Below, one piece after another: positions 1 to 7,744 of a stretch of DNA of 45,635 nt. Source of the DNA: Methylobacterium sp. DB0501. Lineage in GTDB: Bacteria; Pseudomonadota; Alphaproteobacteria; Rhizobiales; Beijerinckiaceae. Every line of letters begins with the position of its first letter. The stretch's first letter is position 1. Made by a program: the position numbers and the translations under genes. The stretch is from assembly GCF_011043735.1 (NCBI RefSeq), contig NZ_JAAKGV010000035.1, forward strand, positions 1 through 45,635, read 5' to 3'. The notes under the pieces were generated by a model that saw only the letters and a list, made by a program, of their open reading frames with translations, did no database searches and was not told the DNA's origin.

Positions 1-420
1 CGCCACGCCGACATCGCCGTGGTGGTGACCAACCCCGAAGTCTCCTCGGTGCGCGACTCGGACCGGATCATCGGGCTGCTCGATTCCAAGACCGAGCGCG
101 CCGAGAAGGGCGAGCGGCTCGACAAGCACCTGATCCTCACCCGCTACGACCCCGGCCGGGCCGAGCGCGGCGAGATGCTGAAGATCGACGACGTGCTGGA
201 GATCCTGTCGATCCCCCTGCTCGGCGTGATCCCGGAGAGCGAGGAGGTGCTGAAGGCCTCGAACCTCGGCAGCCCGGTGACGCTGAACGCGCCGCAGAGT
301 GCGCCGGCCCGGGCCTATGCCGATGCGGTGCGCCGCCTCAAGGGCGAGACCGTGGCGATGACGGTGCCGAGCGAGAAGCGCTCGCTGCTGGGCAAGCTGT
401 TCACCCGGAGGGCGGCATGA
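1..420 (+). CDS. minD: Septum site-determining ATPase MinD (3' part; start lies before the window)
   Basis: The frame is open from base 1, so this is the C-terminal 139 residues of a protein of about 270. MinD is a membrane-associated ATPase of the ParA/MinD family. With MinC it blocks FtsZ assembly away from midcell, and MinE removes it from the membrane. Visible family features are the TNPEVSSVRDSDR segment, the LTRYDP segment, a GVIPESEEVLKASN block and a basic C-terminal tail (SLLGKLFTRRAA) that fits the membrane-targeting amphipathic helix. The Walker A region lies upstream of the window. Its stop overlaps the minE start in an ATGA junction, so the two are translationally coupled. Confidence 0.96.
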   Translation, partial: RHADIAVVVTNPEVSSVRDSDRIIGLLDSKTERAEKGERLDKHLILTRYDPGRAERGEMLKIDDVLEILSIPLLGVIPESEEVLKASNLGSPVTLNAPQSAPARAYADAVRRLKGETVAMTVPSEKRSLLGKLFTRRAA

Positions 421-686
421 ACCTGCTGAACTTCCTGTCGCGGCGCGGGACGGCGCCGGTGGCGCGCGAGCGCCTGCAGATCCTGCTGGCGCACGAGCGC
501 ACCGCCTTCGGGCGCTCGGACCTGGTGGCGGTCCTGCGCGAGGAGATCCTGGCGGTCATCGCCAAGCACGTGGCGATCGACCAGGAGAAGGTGAAGGTGA
601 CGATGGAGCGGGGCGACGCCGTCTCGACCCTCGGCGTCGACATCGAGTTGCCCGACAACAAGGTCGCCCGTCTCGCCAGCGCGTGA
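417..686 (+). CDS. minE: Cell division topological specificity factor MinE
   Basis: This is an 89-residue protein, the usual MinE length. MinE stimulates MinD ATP hydrolysis and drives pole-to-pole oscillation, or gradient formation, of MinCD on the inner membrane. The N-terminal membrane-binding segment (MNLLNFLSRR) is followed by the anti-MinCD helix (ARERLQILLAHERT) and the C-terminal topological specificity domain (EEILAVIAKHVAI, then VKVTMERGD and a final beta strand LGVDIELP). It overlaps the minD stop by four bases and is the last gene of a min operon whose minC is presumably upstream of the window. A hairpin at 732-770 follows. Confidence 0.97.
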   Translation: MNLLNFLSRRGTAPVARERLQILLAHERTAFGRSDLVAVLREEILAVIAKHVAIDQEKVKVTMERGDAVSTLGVDIELPDNKVARLASA

Positions 687-731
687 ACGCACCCGGGCGG
701 TCGCGAGGGGCGCCGGAAATGCGCTACAGGC

Positions 732-770
732 CGGACCGGCGCGCGGAATCTTGATTCCCGCGCCGGTCCG
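732..770. repeat. Strong inverted repeat between minE and the next gene
   Basis: The left arm (732-750) and right arm (753-770) are complementary over about 17 bases with one bulged base and a two-base centre. The arms begin CGGACCGGCGCG and end CGCGCCGGTCCG. No T-run follows on either strand, so it is not a textbook intrinsic terminator. It lies 46 bases after the minE stop and ends 15 bases before the next start codon. It could end the min transcript, stabilise its 3' end or affect translation of the following gene. Confidence 0.6.
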
Positions 771-785
771 CGAGAGGTCGAGGTC

Positions 786-1370
786 ATGTCGGACGCGCCC
801 ACCATCTACGCCAACACCCTGATGGCCCTCAGCCTGCGCCGGCCGGGCATCCTTCAGGTCACCCTCGGCACCGCCGGCTTCAGCGGCGACGACGTCGAGG
901 TCGCGGTGCGGCTCGCCGTACCGGAGGATACCGCGGTCGAGATCGTCGAGGCCCTGGTCGAGGGCCTGCAGGCGGCGGCCGACGAGGACGAGGAGGACGA
1001 CGAGACGCCCGAGCCCTACGAGGCCTCGGTCGGCGACGTCGCGACCGCGGGGCTCCTCGCCACCACGCTCGCCACCGCCATGGGTGACGCCCTCGACCTG
1101 CTGGCCTCGCGCCCGGATTTCCTGGAGCGCCTGACCGAGATCGAGGAGCGCGCCGTGCTGACGACGCGCAACTCGGTCTCCGAGGGCGTCTCGGTCGACG
1201 ACGAGGCGAAGGCGGTGCGCGACACCGTCGCGGTGTTACGCAGCCTCTTCGCCCAATGGCGCAAGGACCACGTCCCGCCGGCCCCGCCCTCCGCAGACCC
1301 GCCCGCGTCCCCGGACCCGACGCCGCCGTCGGATGTCCCGCCGCCCGAGGGCGGCGAGCCCGAATCCTGA
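786..1370 (+). CDS. Hypothetical protein with acidic centre and proline-rich tail
   Basis: I do not recognise a family for this 194-residue protein. The N-terminal part (about 1-60) looks like a folded domain (SLRRPGILQVTLGTAGFSGD). A very acidic stretch follows at about 65-77 (DEDEEDDE). A helical segment runs from about 85 to 160. The tail from about 162 is rich in proline and aspartate (PPAPPSADPPASPDPTPP), so it is probably disordered. No signal peptide or membrane span is seen, so it is likely cytoplasmic. The ATG at 786 sits behind a purine-rich AGAGGTCGAGG sequence that can act as ribosome-binding site. Codon use matches its neighbours, which supports a real gene. It converges with the chemotaxis gene at 1427-3127. 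Confidence 0.75.
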   Translation: MSDAPTIYANTLMALSLRRPGILQVTLGTAGFSGDDVEVAVRLAVPEDTAVEIVEALVEGLQAAADEDEEDDETPEPYEASVGDVATAGLLATTLATAMGDALDLLASRPDFLERLTEIEERAVLTTRNSVSEGVSVDDEAKAVRDTVAVLRSLFAQWRKDHVPPAPPSADPPASPDPTPPSDVPPPEGGEPES

Positions 1371-1426
1371 AATCCAAGGCCCCCACATCCCTGCCCGAAA
1401 TCCCGGTTCCCCGGAATCCGGCCCGG

Positions 1427-3127
1427 TCAGGCTGCCCGGACGGTAGCCAGGAAGCGGTGCACCTCCGCCGCGAGGTGCCCCGACTGACGCGACAGCGCGG
1501 AGGCCGAGGCGAGCACGTGGGCGGCGGCCTCCCCGGTCGTTTCGGAGGCCTGGGCCACGCCGGCGATGGTGCCGGTGACGGCGCTCGTCCCGATCGAGGC
1601 CTGCGAGACGTTGCGGACGATCTCCTGGGTGGCGGCGCCCTGCTGCTCGACCGCCGAGGCGATCGAGGTCGCCACCGCGTCGATCTCGCGAATCAAGCCG
1701 GTGATCGTACCGATCGCCGTCACCGTCTGGCTGGTCACGCCCTGCACCTCGCCGATCTGGCGGGCGATCTCCTCGGTCGCGCGGGCGGTCTGGTTCGCCA
1801 GTTCCTTCACCTCGGCGGCGACCACCGCGAAGCCGCGTCCCGCCTCCCCGGCCCGGGCCGCCTCGATCGTGGCATTGAGGGCGAGCAGATTGGTCTGCCC
1901 GGCGATCGACGAGATCAGTCCGACCATGTCGCCGATCTTCGCCGAGGTCCGGTCGAGGGCCTGGACGTAGTGCGTGGTCTGGTTCGCCTCCACCACCGCC
2001 CGCTGGGCGAGGCCGGCCGAACCGGACACCTGGCGGGCGATCTCGGTGATCGAGGCGCCGAGCTCCTCGGCCGCCACCGCCACCGTGCCGACATTCGCCG
2101 CCGCCTCCTCAGCCGCGGCGGCGACGCTCGTCGATCGCGCGGCGGTGTCGGTCGCCGTCGCGGTCATCGACTGGGCGGTGACCTGGAGGTCGGTGGCCGA
2201 GGCCGAGACCGATCCGACGATGCCGCCGACCGACGTCTCGAAGCCGTCGGCGAGCTCCATCATCGCGTGGCGGCGCGCGGCGGAGGCGGCCGAATCGGCG
2301 ATCTGGCGCCGCTCGGCCTCCTCGGCGGCCTTGCGCGCCACCATCGCCTTGATGCTCTCGACGGCGCGGCCGAGCGCTCCGATCTCGTCGCCGCGCCGGC
2401 TCTCGGCGATCTCGGCATCGATCTCGCCGGCGGCCATCCGCTCCAGCACGGCGACGAGCCGGGTGATCGGCCGCTGGATGTTGAGCATCAGGGCCACCGC
2501 GGCGCCGAGCAGGCTCAGCAGCATCGCCGCGCCGGCCAGCAGCCCGAGCTTCGCCGCCGACTCGATCCGGGCGGCGGCGTCGCTCATCGCCGCCTCCGTG
2601 AAGCGGTTCGCGTTCGCGACCGATTCGCCGATCGTCCTGTCGGCCTGCGCCGTGAGGGTGTCGATCGCCCCGCGGGCCGCCGCCGCCGCTGCGGCATCGA
2701 TCGGTCGGCCGTGGAGGTCGGCGCGGCCGATCTGCGCGTAACGGCTCACCGCCGCGGCGAGGTTGCGCACGTTGCGCTCGCTGTCGCGCAGGACGTCGGG
2801 CTTGAGGGCGATGGCGATCGGGCGGGCGAGACCCGCGGCGGCGGCCTTGGCCTGGTCGAGGGCGGTCGCCACGGCGGCGTCGGCGGATGCGGCGTCACGC
2901 GCCAGCTCGACGGTCTTCTGGCTGAGCTGGATCCGGCTGACCGCGAGCTGGGCCTGCGAGATCCCGCGCAGGATGGTCTCCTCTCGCGACACGGCCTCGT
3001 TCGCCGCGCGGATCTCGGTGTTGCTGGACCATTGGTTCACCATGGCGCCGCCGGCGAACAACGCGGTGACGGCCGACGACAACGCCAGTTTGCGCCCGAT
3101 GCTGAGCTTGATCATCGAAGGACCCAT
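1427..3127 (-). CDS. Methyl-accepting chemotaxis protein
   Basis: This 566-residue chemoreceptor spans the inner membrane and signals to CheA/CheW. There is a first membrane helix at about 13-30, a periplasmic four-helix-like sensor region (about 31-190, type not recognised), a second membrane helix at about 190-216 (LLAGAAMLLSLLGAAVALML) and a HAMP linker starting RPITRLVAVLERMAAGEI. A long coiled-coil MA signalling domain follows, with the conserved hairpin tip at about 407-442 (GQTNLLALNATIEAARAGE, GRGFAVVAAEVKELA). The ligand is unknown. The start at 3127 (MGPSMIKLS) has AGGG a few bases upstream; the in-frame ATG at 3115 is an alternative. It ends in RFLATVRAA with no CheR-binding pentapeptide. 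It stands alone, with no che genes beside it. Confidence 0.95.
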   Translation of the reverse strand: MGPSMIKLSIGRKLALSSAVTALFAGGAMVNQWSSNTEIRAANEAVSREETILRGISQAQLAVSRIQLSQKTVELARDAASADAAVATALDQAKAAAAGLARPIAIALKPDVLRDSERNVRNLAAAVSRYAQIGRADLHGRPIDAAAAAAARGAIDTLTAQADRTIGESVANANRFTEAAMSDAAARIESAAKLGLLAGAAMLLSLLGAAVALMLNIQRPITRLVAVLERMAAGEIDAEIAESRRGDEIGALGRAVESIKAMVARKAAEEAERRQIADSAASAARRHAMMELADGFETSVGGIVGSVSASATDLQVTAQSMTATATDTAARSTSVAAAAEEAAANVGTVAVAAEELGASITEIARQVSGSAGLAQRAVVEANQTTHYVQALDRTSAKIGDMVGLISSIAGQTNLLALNATIEAARAGEAGRGFAVVAAEVKELANQTARATEEIARQIGEVQGVTSQTVTAIGTITGLIREIDAVATSIASAVEQQGAATQEIVRNVSQASIGTSAVTGTIAGVAQASETTGEAAAHVLASASALSRQSGHLAAEVHRFLATVRAA

Positions 3128-3662
3128 CGCCCTGGAACGGAGACACTCTCTGTCGGATAGAGCTAGGAATTTCGGGTTGACGAAAGGTTTCTTCCGGCTT
3201 GGCGAGAGTTGGGAATACTATCGCATGCGCTGCGGAACTCAGAACCGCTACAACCGTTGCGTTGAGAGGGGGCGATGACCCTGCGCTGCGCTCATCGCTC
3301 ATGACCTGCGGCACGCGGCGGGCGGGTCGGGTGTCATGAGTTCGGCGCCCGCACGGGCCGGCGGGGGTATCGCCGACGATCCAGCGGCCGATCGGGCGTG
3401 GCGGTCGTGGAAATGAGGCAAGGGGTCGCAGTCCGAGGGGCGCCACGGTGCCGTCGCGCACGGCCGGGACGTTGGCGCCCTCCAGGGACTAAGGCCTATG
3501 CAGCCGTGTTCACCGGGCTCACCGTCGGCCTCGTCATCTCGGGGCTGCTCGACCATGGCGGCTGGGCCGGCTCCGCGCAGCATCCGGCCGGGTTCGGGCG
3601 CATCCTCGGCTGCGGGCTGACGGTCGCCGGGGTGGCGGCTGATCCCGCGGGTCTGAGCCGGC
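3128..3662. other. Gene-poor interval upstream of the chemotaxis gene
   Basis: The part nearest the chemoreceptor start (about 3128-3290) is noticeably less GC-rich than its surroundings and should hold that gene's minus-strand promoter and leader, although no clear promoter boxes stand out. On the plus strand, 3398-3724 is open. Its middle (from about 3505, possible GTG start) reads as a hydrophobic helix (VFTGLTVGLVISGLLDHGGW), so a small membrane protein is possible. There is no convincing start codon or ribosome-binding site, and I cannot support it as a gene. Confidence 0.3.
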
Positions 3663-3908
3663 TCAGCGCCACACGCCCGGGTCGCGCGCGTCGCGGCTGG
3701 GGACCGGTGCGGTCTGCGCGGTGAAGGCCGGGGCGCGGCTCACCCCCGGATCGACCGTGTTGACGTCGGCCAGCAGCAGGATCGCGAGCGAGGCCCCGAG
3801 GCCGGCAATCACGAAGGCGACCGGCACGACGCGGGGCGCCCCGAAATGCCGGACGATCAGCGCGGCCGAAACCGCGACCGCAACGAAGCCGACCGCGCTG
3901 TGCCACAT
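3663..3908 (-). CDS. Small membrane protein, function unknown
   Basis: About 81 residues if started at the ATG at 3908 (MWHSAVGFVAVAVSAALIV); an in-frame ATG at 3935 would add nine residues. It has two predicted membrane helices (about 3-20 and 27-46, the second PVAFVIAGLGASLAILLLA), then a short polar tail (VDPGVSRAPAFTAQ) rich in Ala, Pro and Arg. No family is recognised. It is monocistronic, with a gene-poor stretch before it on one side and the divergent oxidoreductase gene at 4106 on the other. The hydrophobic pattern and clean start favour a real gene, but such small frames in GC-rich DNA carry uncertainty. Confidence 0.55.
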   Translation of the reverse strand: MWHSAVGFVAVAVSAALIVRHFGAPRVVPVAFVIAGLGASLAILLLADVNTVDPGVSRAPAFTAQTAPVPSRDARDPGVWR

Positions 3909-4105
3909 GTGACCATTTCTCCCGATTTGGGACATCGTGCCCCGTTCACGGGAAGACGGTGCGAGCGGCGTGCCGGCCGCGCGGCCGGTGGCCGTCGCGT
4001 CCGGAATCCCGTCGAGGCACGGTCGCCGAGCCCTGCGCCGATCCGCGTTCCCCTCCCGTCTGTTCGGCCTTAGAGAGAGCGCGACCGATCTCCAGGAACT
4101 CCCCG

Positions 4106-5089
4106 ATGCGCAACCCCACCGCCCCCCTCGCCCTCGGCCTCATCGGCGCCGGCATCATGGGCGAGCGCATGTTGAATGCCGTCCTCGCCGAGGACGGTGC
4201 CCCCGTCCGGATCGCCGCCCTGTGGGATCCGAGCCCGGCGGCGCGGGCGCGCATCGCCACGAGCTTCCCGTCGGTGCCGCTGGTGGCCGATGCCGACGCC
4301 GTCGTGGCGGCGAGCGACTGCGTCTACATCGCCTCCCCGCCGGCCTCGCATCTGGGCTACGCCCGGGCGGCGCTCGCGGCGGGCCGCAGCGTGTTCTGCG
4401 AGAAGCCGCTCGCCGTCGACCTCGCCGAGGCGCGGGACTTCGTGGCCGGCGCGGGGGATCGCGGGGCGGTGAACTTCCCGTTCGCCTCCTCGCTCGGCGT
4501 CGCGACGCTGTCGCAATGGATTGCCGGGGGCGCCGTCGGCACGCCGCGCCGCCTTACCATCGAGGTCGCCTTCGCGCGCTGGCCGCGGGGATGGCAGGAA
4601 GACGCCGCCGGCTGGCTCGACGGGCGCCGGGAGGGGGGCTTCACCCGCGAGGTGGTGTCCCACTTCCTGTTCCTCAGCCGCCGTCTGCTCGGGCCGCTGC
4701 ACGCCCTCGCGGCGCGGGCCGACTTCCCGGAGGCGGACCGGTCCGAGCGTGCGGTCGACGCCACGTTCCAGGCCGGCACAGTACCGGTCGTGCTGCGCGG
4801 CCGGGTCGGCGAGACGGCGCTCGACGACCACAATACCTGGACGCTCGAGGGCGAGGCCGGCACCGTCCGCCTGCGCGACTGGGCCATCGCCGAGCGCCGC
4901 TCGCCCGACGGCACCTTCGCCCCCGCCCCCGACGCCATGCCGAACGAACGCGCCCGCCCGATCGCCCTGCGCCGCCAGCTCGACGGCGTCGTGCGGATGA
5001 CGAAGGGCGAACCCCACCACCTCGCCACCCTGGCGGAGGCGCTGGAGGTACAGGAGGTCGTCGAGGCGATCCTGGCGCAGGGCCGCTGA
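4106..5089 (+). CDS. Gfo/Idh/MocA family oxidoreductase
   Basis: This 327-residue NAD(P)-dependent dehydrogenase belongs to the glucose-fructose oxidoreductase / inositol dehydrogenase / MocA family. These enzymes oxidise or reduce sugars, inositols or related polyols. The Rossmann motif is near the N-terminus (LGLIGAGIMGERM, about 8-20), and the family signature lysine is in CEKPLAVD (about 97-104). The C-terminal alpha/beta domain follows, with EVVSHFLFLSRRLLGPL in the expected place. The frame is open further upstream, but the ATG at 4106 has AGGA nine bases before it and begins directly at the Rossmann strand. The substrate cannot be read from sequence. No catabolic cluster surrounds it, so its pathway is unknown. 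Confidence 0.9.
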   Translation: MRNPTAPLALGLIGAGIMGERMLNAVLAEDGAPVRIAALWDPSPAARARIATSFPSVPLVADADAVVAASDCVYIASPPASHLGYARAALAAGRSVFCEKPLAVDLAEARDFVAGAGDRGAVNFPFASSLGVATLSQWIAGGAVGTPRRLTIEVAFARWPRGWQEDAAGWLDGRREGGFTREVVSHFLFLSRRLLGPLHALAARADFPEADRSERAVDATFQAGTVPVVLRGRVGETALDDHNTWTLEGEAGTVRLRDWAIAERRSPDGTFAPAPDAMPNERARPIALRRQLDGVVRMTKGEPHHLATLAEALEVQEVVEAILAQGR

Positions 5090-5334
5090 TCCGCCGTCCG
5101 GAAACGCGTATCGGGGGGCCGCAACGGGGGGAGCTTTGCCCGCACGGCCGAGCGAAGCCGAAACCCGCATTGCGGAAGCGACCCGACAGGATCGCCGGAC
5201 GCCATCGATAGGATCTCGTGTGACACGGTCCCTGGACATCGCGTCACACCCGGCGGCCCCGGCGACAAGGATCGGTCAGGCGGGTCCGTGCGCCGCCGGG
5301 ACCGCTCCCGGCGACGGGTAGGCCGCTGCGATCG

Positions 5335-5529
5335 CTACAGAATCCCGATCGCTGTTCGGTTCTGCGTCAGGTGCAGAACAATCGTCTTCCCGACATGATC
5401 CGGCGTGACGAACGATGTCGAACCGAGCCGGACCGTCGGGATCAGTAGTCCTCCGCGAATGAAGATCCTCCCATCACACGTTAGCTCCACGCAAGCTCGT
5501 CGCGCCTTGTCCTGATTGTCCAGGGCGGC
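5335..5529 (-). pseudogene. Small coding relic of atypical composition, unidentified
   Basis: On the minus strand an open frame ends at a TAG at 5335-5337 and reads DNQDKARRACVELTCDGRIF, then IRGGLLIPTVRLGSTSFVTP and KTIVLHLTQNRTAIGIL. From a GTG at 5490 it would be only 51 residues. The DNA between about 5335 and 5500 is visibly less GC-rich than either flank and uses codons such as CTA, ATT and ACA that are rare nearby. The alternating beta-strand pattern could be the tail of a DDE transposase or another small beta-barrel domain, but I cannot assign it. The rest of 5090-5663 shows no gene. Confidence 0.35.
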
Positions 5530-5663
5530 GATGGCCCGCGGAGGCCGCGAGGTCTCGGAACGGGGTTGCTCCGGCGGGGCGAGGCGGGCACTGGACTTCG
5601 GCCGTGAACGACCGGTTCCGGCCGGTCGTGAGGGAGCGCAGGCAGGATGAGAGGCGGGACGGC

Positions 5664-6911
5664 ATGGATCATCGGCCGGGAGCGCATGCCCGCCCGCGGG
5701 CGCCGCCGGTGATCGCCGGCGCCCCTCCCCTGCGCGTCCTCGTCGCCCATAACCGCTACCAGGTCCGCGGCGGGGAAGATGCGGCGGTGGCCCGCGACCT
5801 CGCCGCCCTGGAGCGGGCGGGCTGCGCCGTCGAGGCGGTGTTCCTCGACAACGGCGCGATCGATTCCGGCCTCGCGCGCCTGCGGGCGGCCTTCGCGGCG
5901 ACGCATGCGCCGGACGGCATCGCCCGGGTGATGGCGGCGGCCCGGCGCTTCGGGCCGGACGTGGTCCACGTCCACAACTTCTTCCCGCTGCTCTCGCCGG
6001 GCATCCACGCGGCGGCGCGGGCGGCCGGCTACGCCACGGTGCAGACGCTGCACAATTATCGCCTGATCTGCCCCGGCGCCTTCCTGATGCGGGACGGTGC
6101 CCCCTGCGAGGCCTGCGTCACCGGCTCGCCCTACCAGGCGGTGCGCTTCGCCTGCTACCGCGGCTCGCGGATCGGCTCGCTGGCCGTCGCCCGGATGGTC
6201 GACCGTCACCGCCGGGCCGGGACCTGGCGGCGGGACGTCGACCGCTTCGTCGCCCTGACGCCGTTCGCCCGCGAGCGCTTCATCGCGGCGGGCTTCCCCG
6301 AGGGCAGGATCCGCATCCGCCCGAACGGCCTGCCCGATCCGGGACCGCCTTCGGCCGGCCCGCGCGGCGGCCTGCTCTATGTCGGCCGCCTCAGCCCCGA
6401 GAAGGGCGTGCTCGTCCTCGCGGAGGCCGCGTCCCGAGCCGGGACGCGGGTCACGGTGATCGGCGAGGGCCCGCTCGCAGGCGCGCTCGCCGGCCACCCG
6501 AGCCTCGACCTGCGGGGCGCCTGCGCCCCCGACGCGGTCCAGGACGCGATGGCGCGGGCCGCCGCCGTGGTGGTGCCCTCGCTCTGGTACGAGGGCCTGC
6601 CGATGGTGGTGGCGGAGGCCTACGCCGCCGGCACCCCGGTCGTCGCCTCGCGGATCGGGGCGCTCGCGAGCCTCGTCGCCGACGGCGAGACCGGCTTCCT
6701 CGCCGGGCCGGGCGATGCGACCGACCTCGGCACCGCGCTCGCCCGCATCGCCGGCGATCCCGCGGCCTCCGCCGCCATGGGGCGGGGGGCCCGCGCCGTC
6801 TACGAGCGCGAGTGGCGCGAGGACGTCACCACGCGCGCCCTCATCGAGATCTACCGCGACGCCGTCGCCGCCCGGGCGGCCGGGCCGTCCCTCGCACCGA
6901 CAGGAACCTGA
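5664..6911 (+). CDS. Glycosyltransferase family 4 (GT-B fold)
   Basis: This 415-residue cytoplasmic or membrane-associated enzyme should transfer a sugar from a nucleotide donor to a growing lipid-linked glycan. The N-terminal lobe begins LRVLVAHNRYQVRGGEDAAV. The C-terminal lobe has LYVGRLSPEKGVLVLAEA and the donor-site region VPSLWYEGLPMVVAEA, which holds the EX7E pair (E-GLPMVVA-E). A cysteine-containing segment (CPGAFLMRDGAPCEACV) is typical of this GT4 subgroup. The start at 5664 follows a GAGAGGCGGGAC purine stretch; an upstream GTG at 5604 would add 20 low-complexity residues. It is the first gene of the polysaccharide locus, two bases before the GT26 gene, so they form one operon. Confidence 0.92.
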   Translation: MDHRPGAHARPRAPPVIAGAPPLRVLVAHNRYQVRGGEDAAVARDLAALERAGCAVEAVFLDNGAIDSGLARLRAAFAATHAPDGIARVMAAARRFGPDVVHVHNFFPLLSPGIHAAARAAGYATVQTLHNYRLICPGAFLMRDGAPCEACVTGSPYQAVRFACYRGSRIGSLAVARMVDRHRRAGTWRRDVDRFVALTPFARERFIAAGFPEGRIRIRPNGLPDPGPPSAGPRGGLLYVGRLSPEKGVLVLAEAASRAGTRVTVIGEGPLAGALAGHPSLDLRGACAPDAVQDAMARAAAVVVPSLWYEGLPMVVAEAYAAGTPVVASRIGALASLVADGETGFLAGPGDATDLGTALARIAGDPAASAAMGRGARAVYEREWREDVTTRALIEIYRDAVAARAAGPSLAPTGT

Positions 6912-6913
6912 CC

Positions 6914-7744
6914 ATGGCCCACGATCCCCTCGTCCCCTCCTTCGAGATCGGCGGCATCCCGGTCTCGGCCACCGACATGGCCGGGCTGATCGCGGCGGTC
7001 GACCGCCGGCTCGCCGCCGGGCCGGCGCAGCCCGGGACCTTCGTGGTCTTTCGCGATGCCCACGGGGTGGTGCGGGCGCAGAAGGATGCGAGCTTGCGCG
7101 CTGCCCACCACGACGCGCTCCTCGTCTGCGCCGACGGGCGGCCGCTCAGCTGGATCGGCCGCTGGCGCGGCCTCACCGGCATGCAGCAGGTGCCGGGCAT
7201 CGAATCGGTCGAGGCGGTCTGCCGGGCCGGGGCGGCCGAGGGCTGGCGCCACTACTTCCTCGGCGGCGCGGACGGCGTCGCGGACCTCCTCGCCACGACG
7301 ATGCGCGCCCGGGTGCCGAACCTGCAGGTCGCGGGCGTCGAGACGCCGCCCTTCCGTCCCCTCGACGCCGCCGAGACCGCGGCGATGCGCGAGCGCATCC
7401 GCGCCTCGGGGGCGCAGATCGTCTGGATCGGCCTCGGCACCCCGAAGCAGGAATTGTTCATGGCGGCGCATGCCCCGCACCTGCCGGGGACGATCGCCAT
7501 GGGGGTCGGCGCAGCCTTCGACGTCGCGACCGGCCGGATCCCGCGGGCGCCGAAGATGCTCCAGGTCGCCGGGCTCGAATGGGCCTACCGGCTGGCCCGC
7601 GAGCCGCGGCGGCTGTGGCGGCGCTACCTCGACACGATCCCGCGCTTCCTGCTGATCGCCGCCCGCGATGCCCTCAACGCCCGAAAGGCGCCCCGGCCCG
7701 CAGGGAGCGGCGCATCCGGTCGGACGGGATCGTCGGCAGCCTGA
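6914..7744 (+). CDS. WecG/TagA/CpsF family glycosyltransferase (GT26)
   Basis: This 276-residue enzyme belongs to the family of WecG (ManNAc-uronic acid transfer), TagA (ManNAc transfer to the teichoic acid linkage unit) and CpsF/GumM types. These usually add an early sugar to an undecaprenyl-pyrophosphate-linked acceptor. Diagnostic segments are FRDAHGVVRAQKD and CADGRPLSWIGRW, the HYFLGGADGVADLL motif and the signature WIGLGTPKQELFMA near residue 175. The segment GVGAAFDVATGRIPRAPKM follows. The start (ATG 6914) is two bases after the preceding stop. The last 71 bases overlap, tail to tail, the end of the beta-helix gene on the other strand. Confidence 0.94.
   Translation: MAHDPLVPSFEIGGIPVSATDMAGLIAAVDRRLAAGPAQPGTFVVFRDAHGVVRAQKDASLRAAHHDALLVCADGRPLSWIGRWRGLTGMQQVPGIESVEAVCRAGAAEGWRHYFLGGADGVADLLATTMRARVPNLQVAGVETPPFRPLDAAETAAMRERIRASGAQIVWIGLGTPKQELFMAAHAPHLPGTIAMGVGAAFDVATGRIPRAPKMLQVAGLEWAYRLAREPRRLWRRYLDTIPRFLLIAARDALNARKAPRPAGSGASGRTGSSAA

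Noticed and set aside
1403..1425. Small inverted repeat CCGGTTCC / GGAATCCGG between the 786 gene and the chemoreceptor
   Set aside because: The stem is short and bulged and has no T-run, so it is not strong enough to call a terminator.
1256..3160. Long plus-strand open frame opposite the chemotaxis receptor
   Set aside because: Its translation is Arg/Gly/Asp-rich low complexity, as expected from antisense reading of a GC-rich gene. The minus-strand frame contains a complete MCP.
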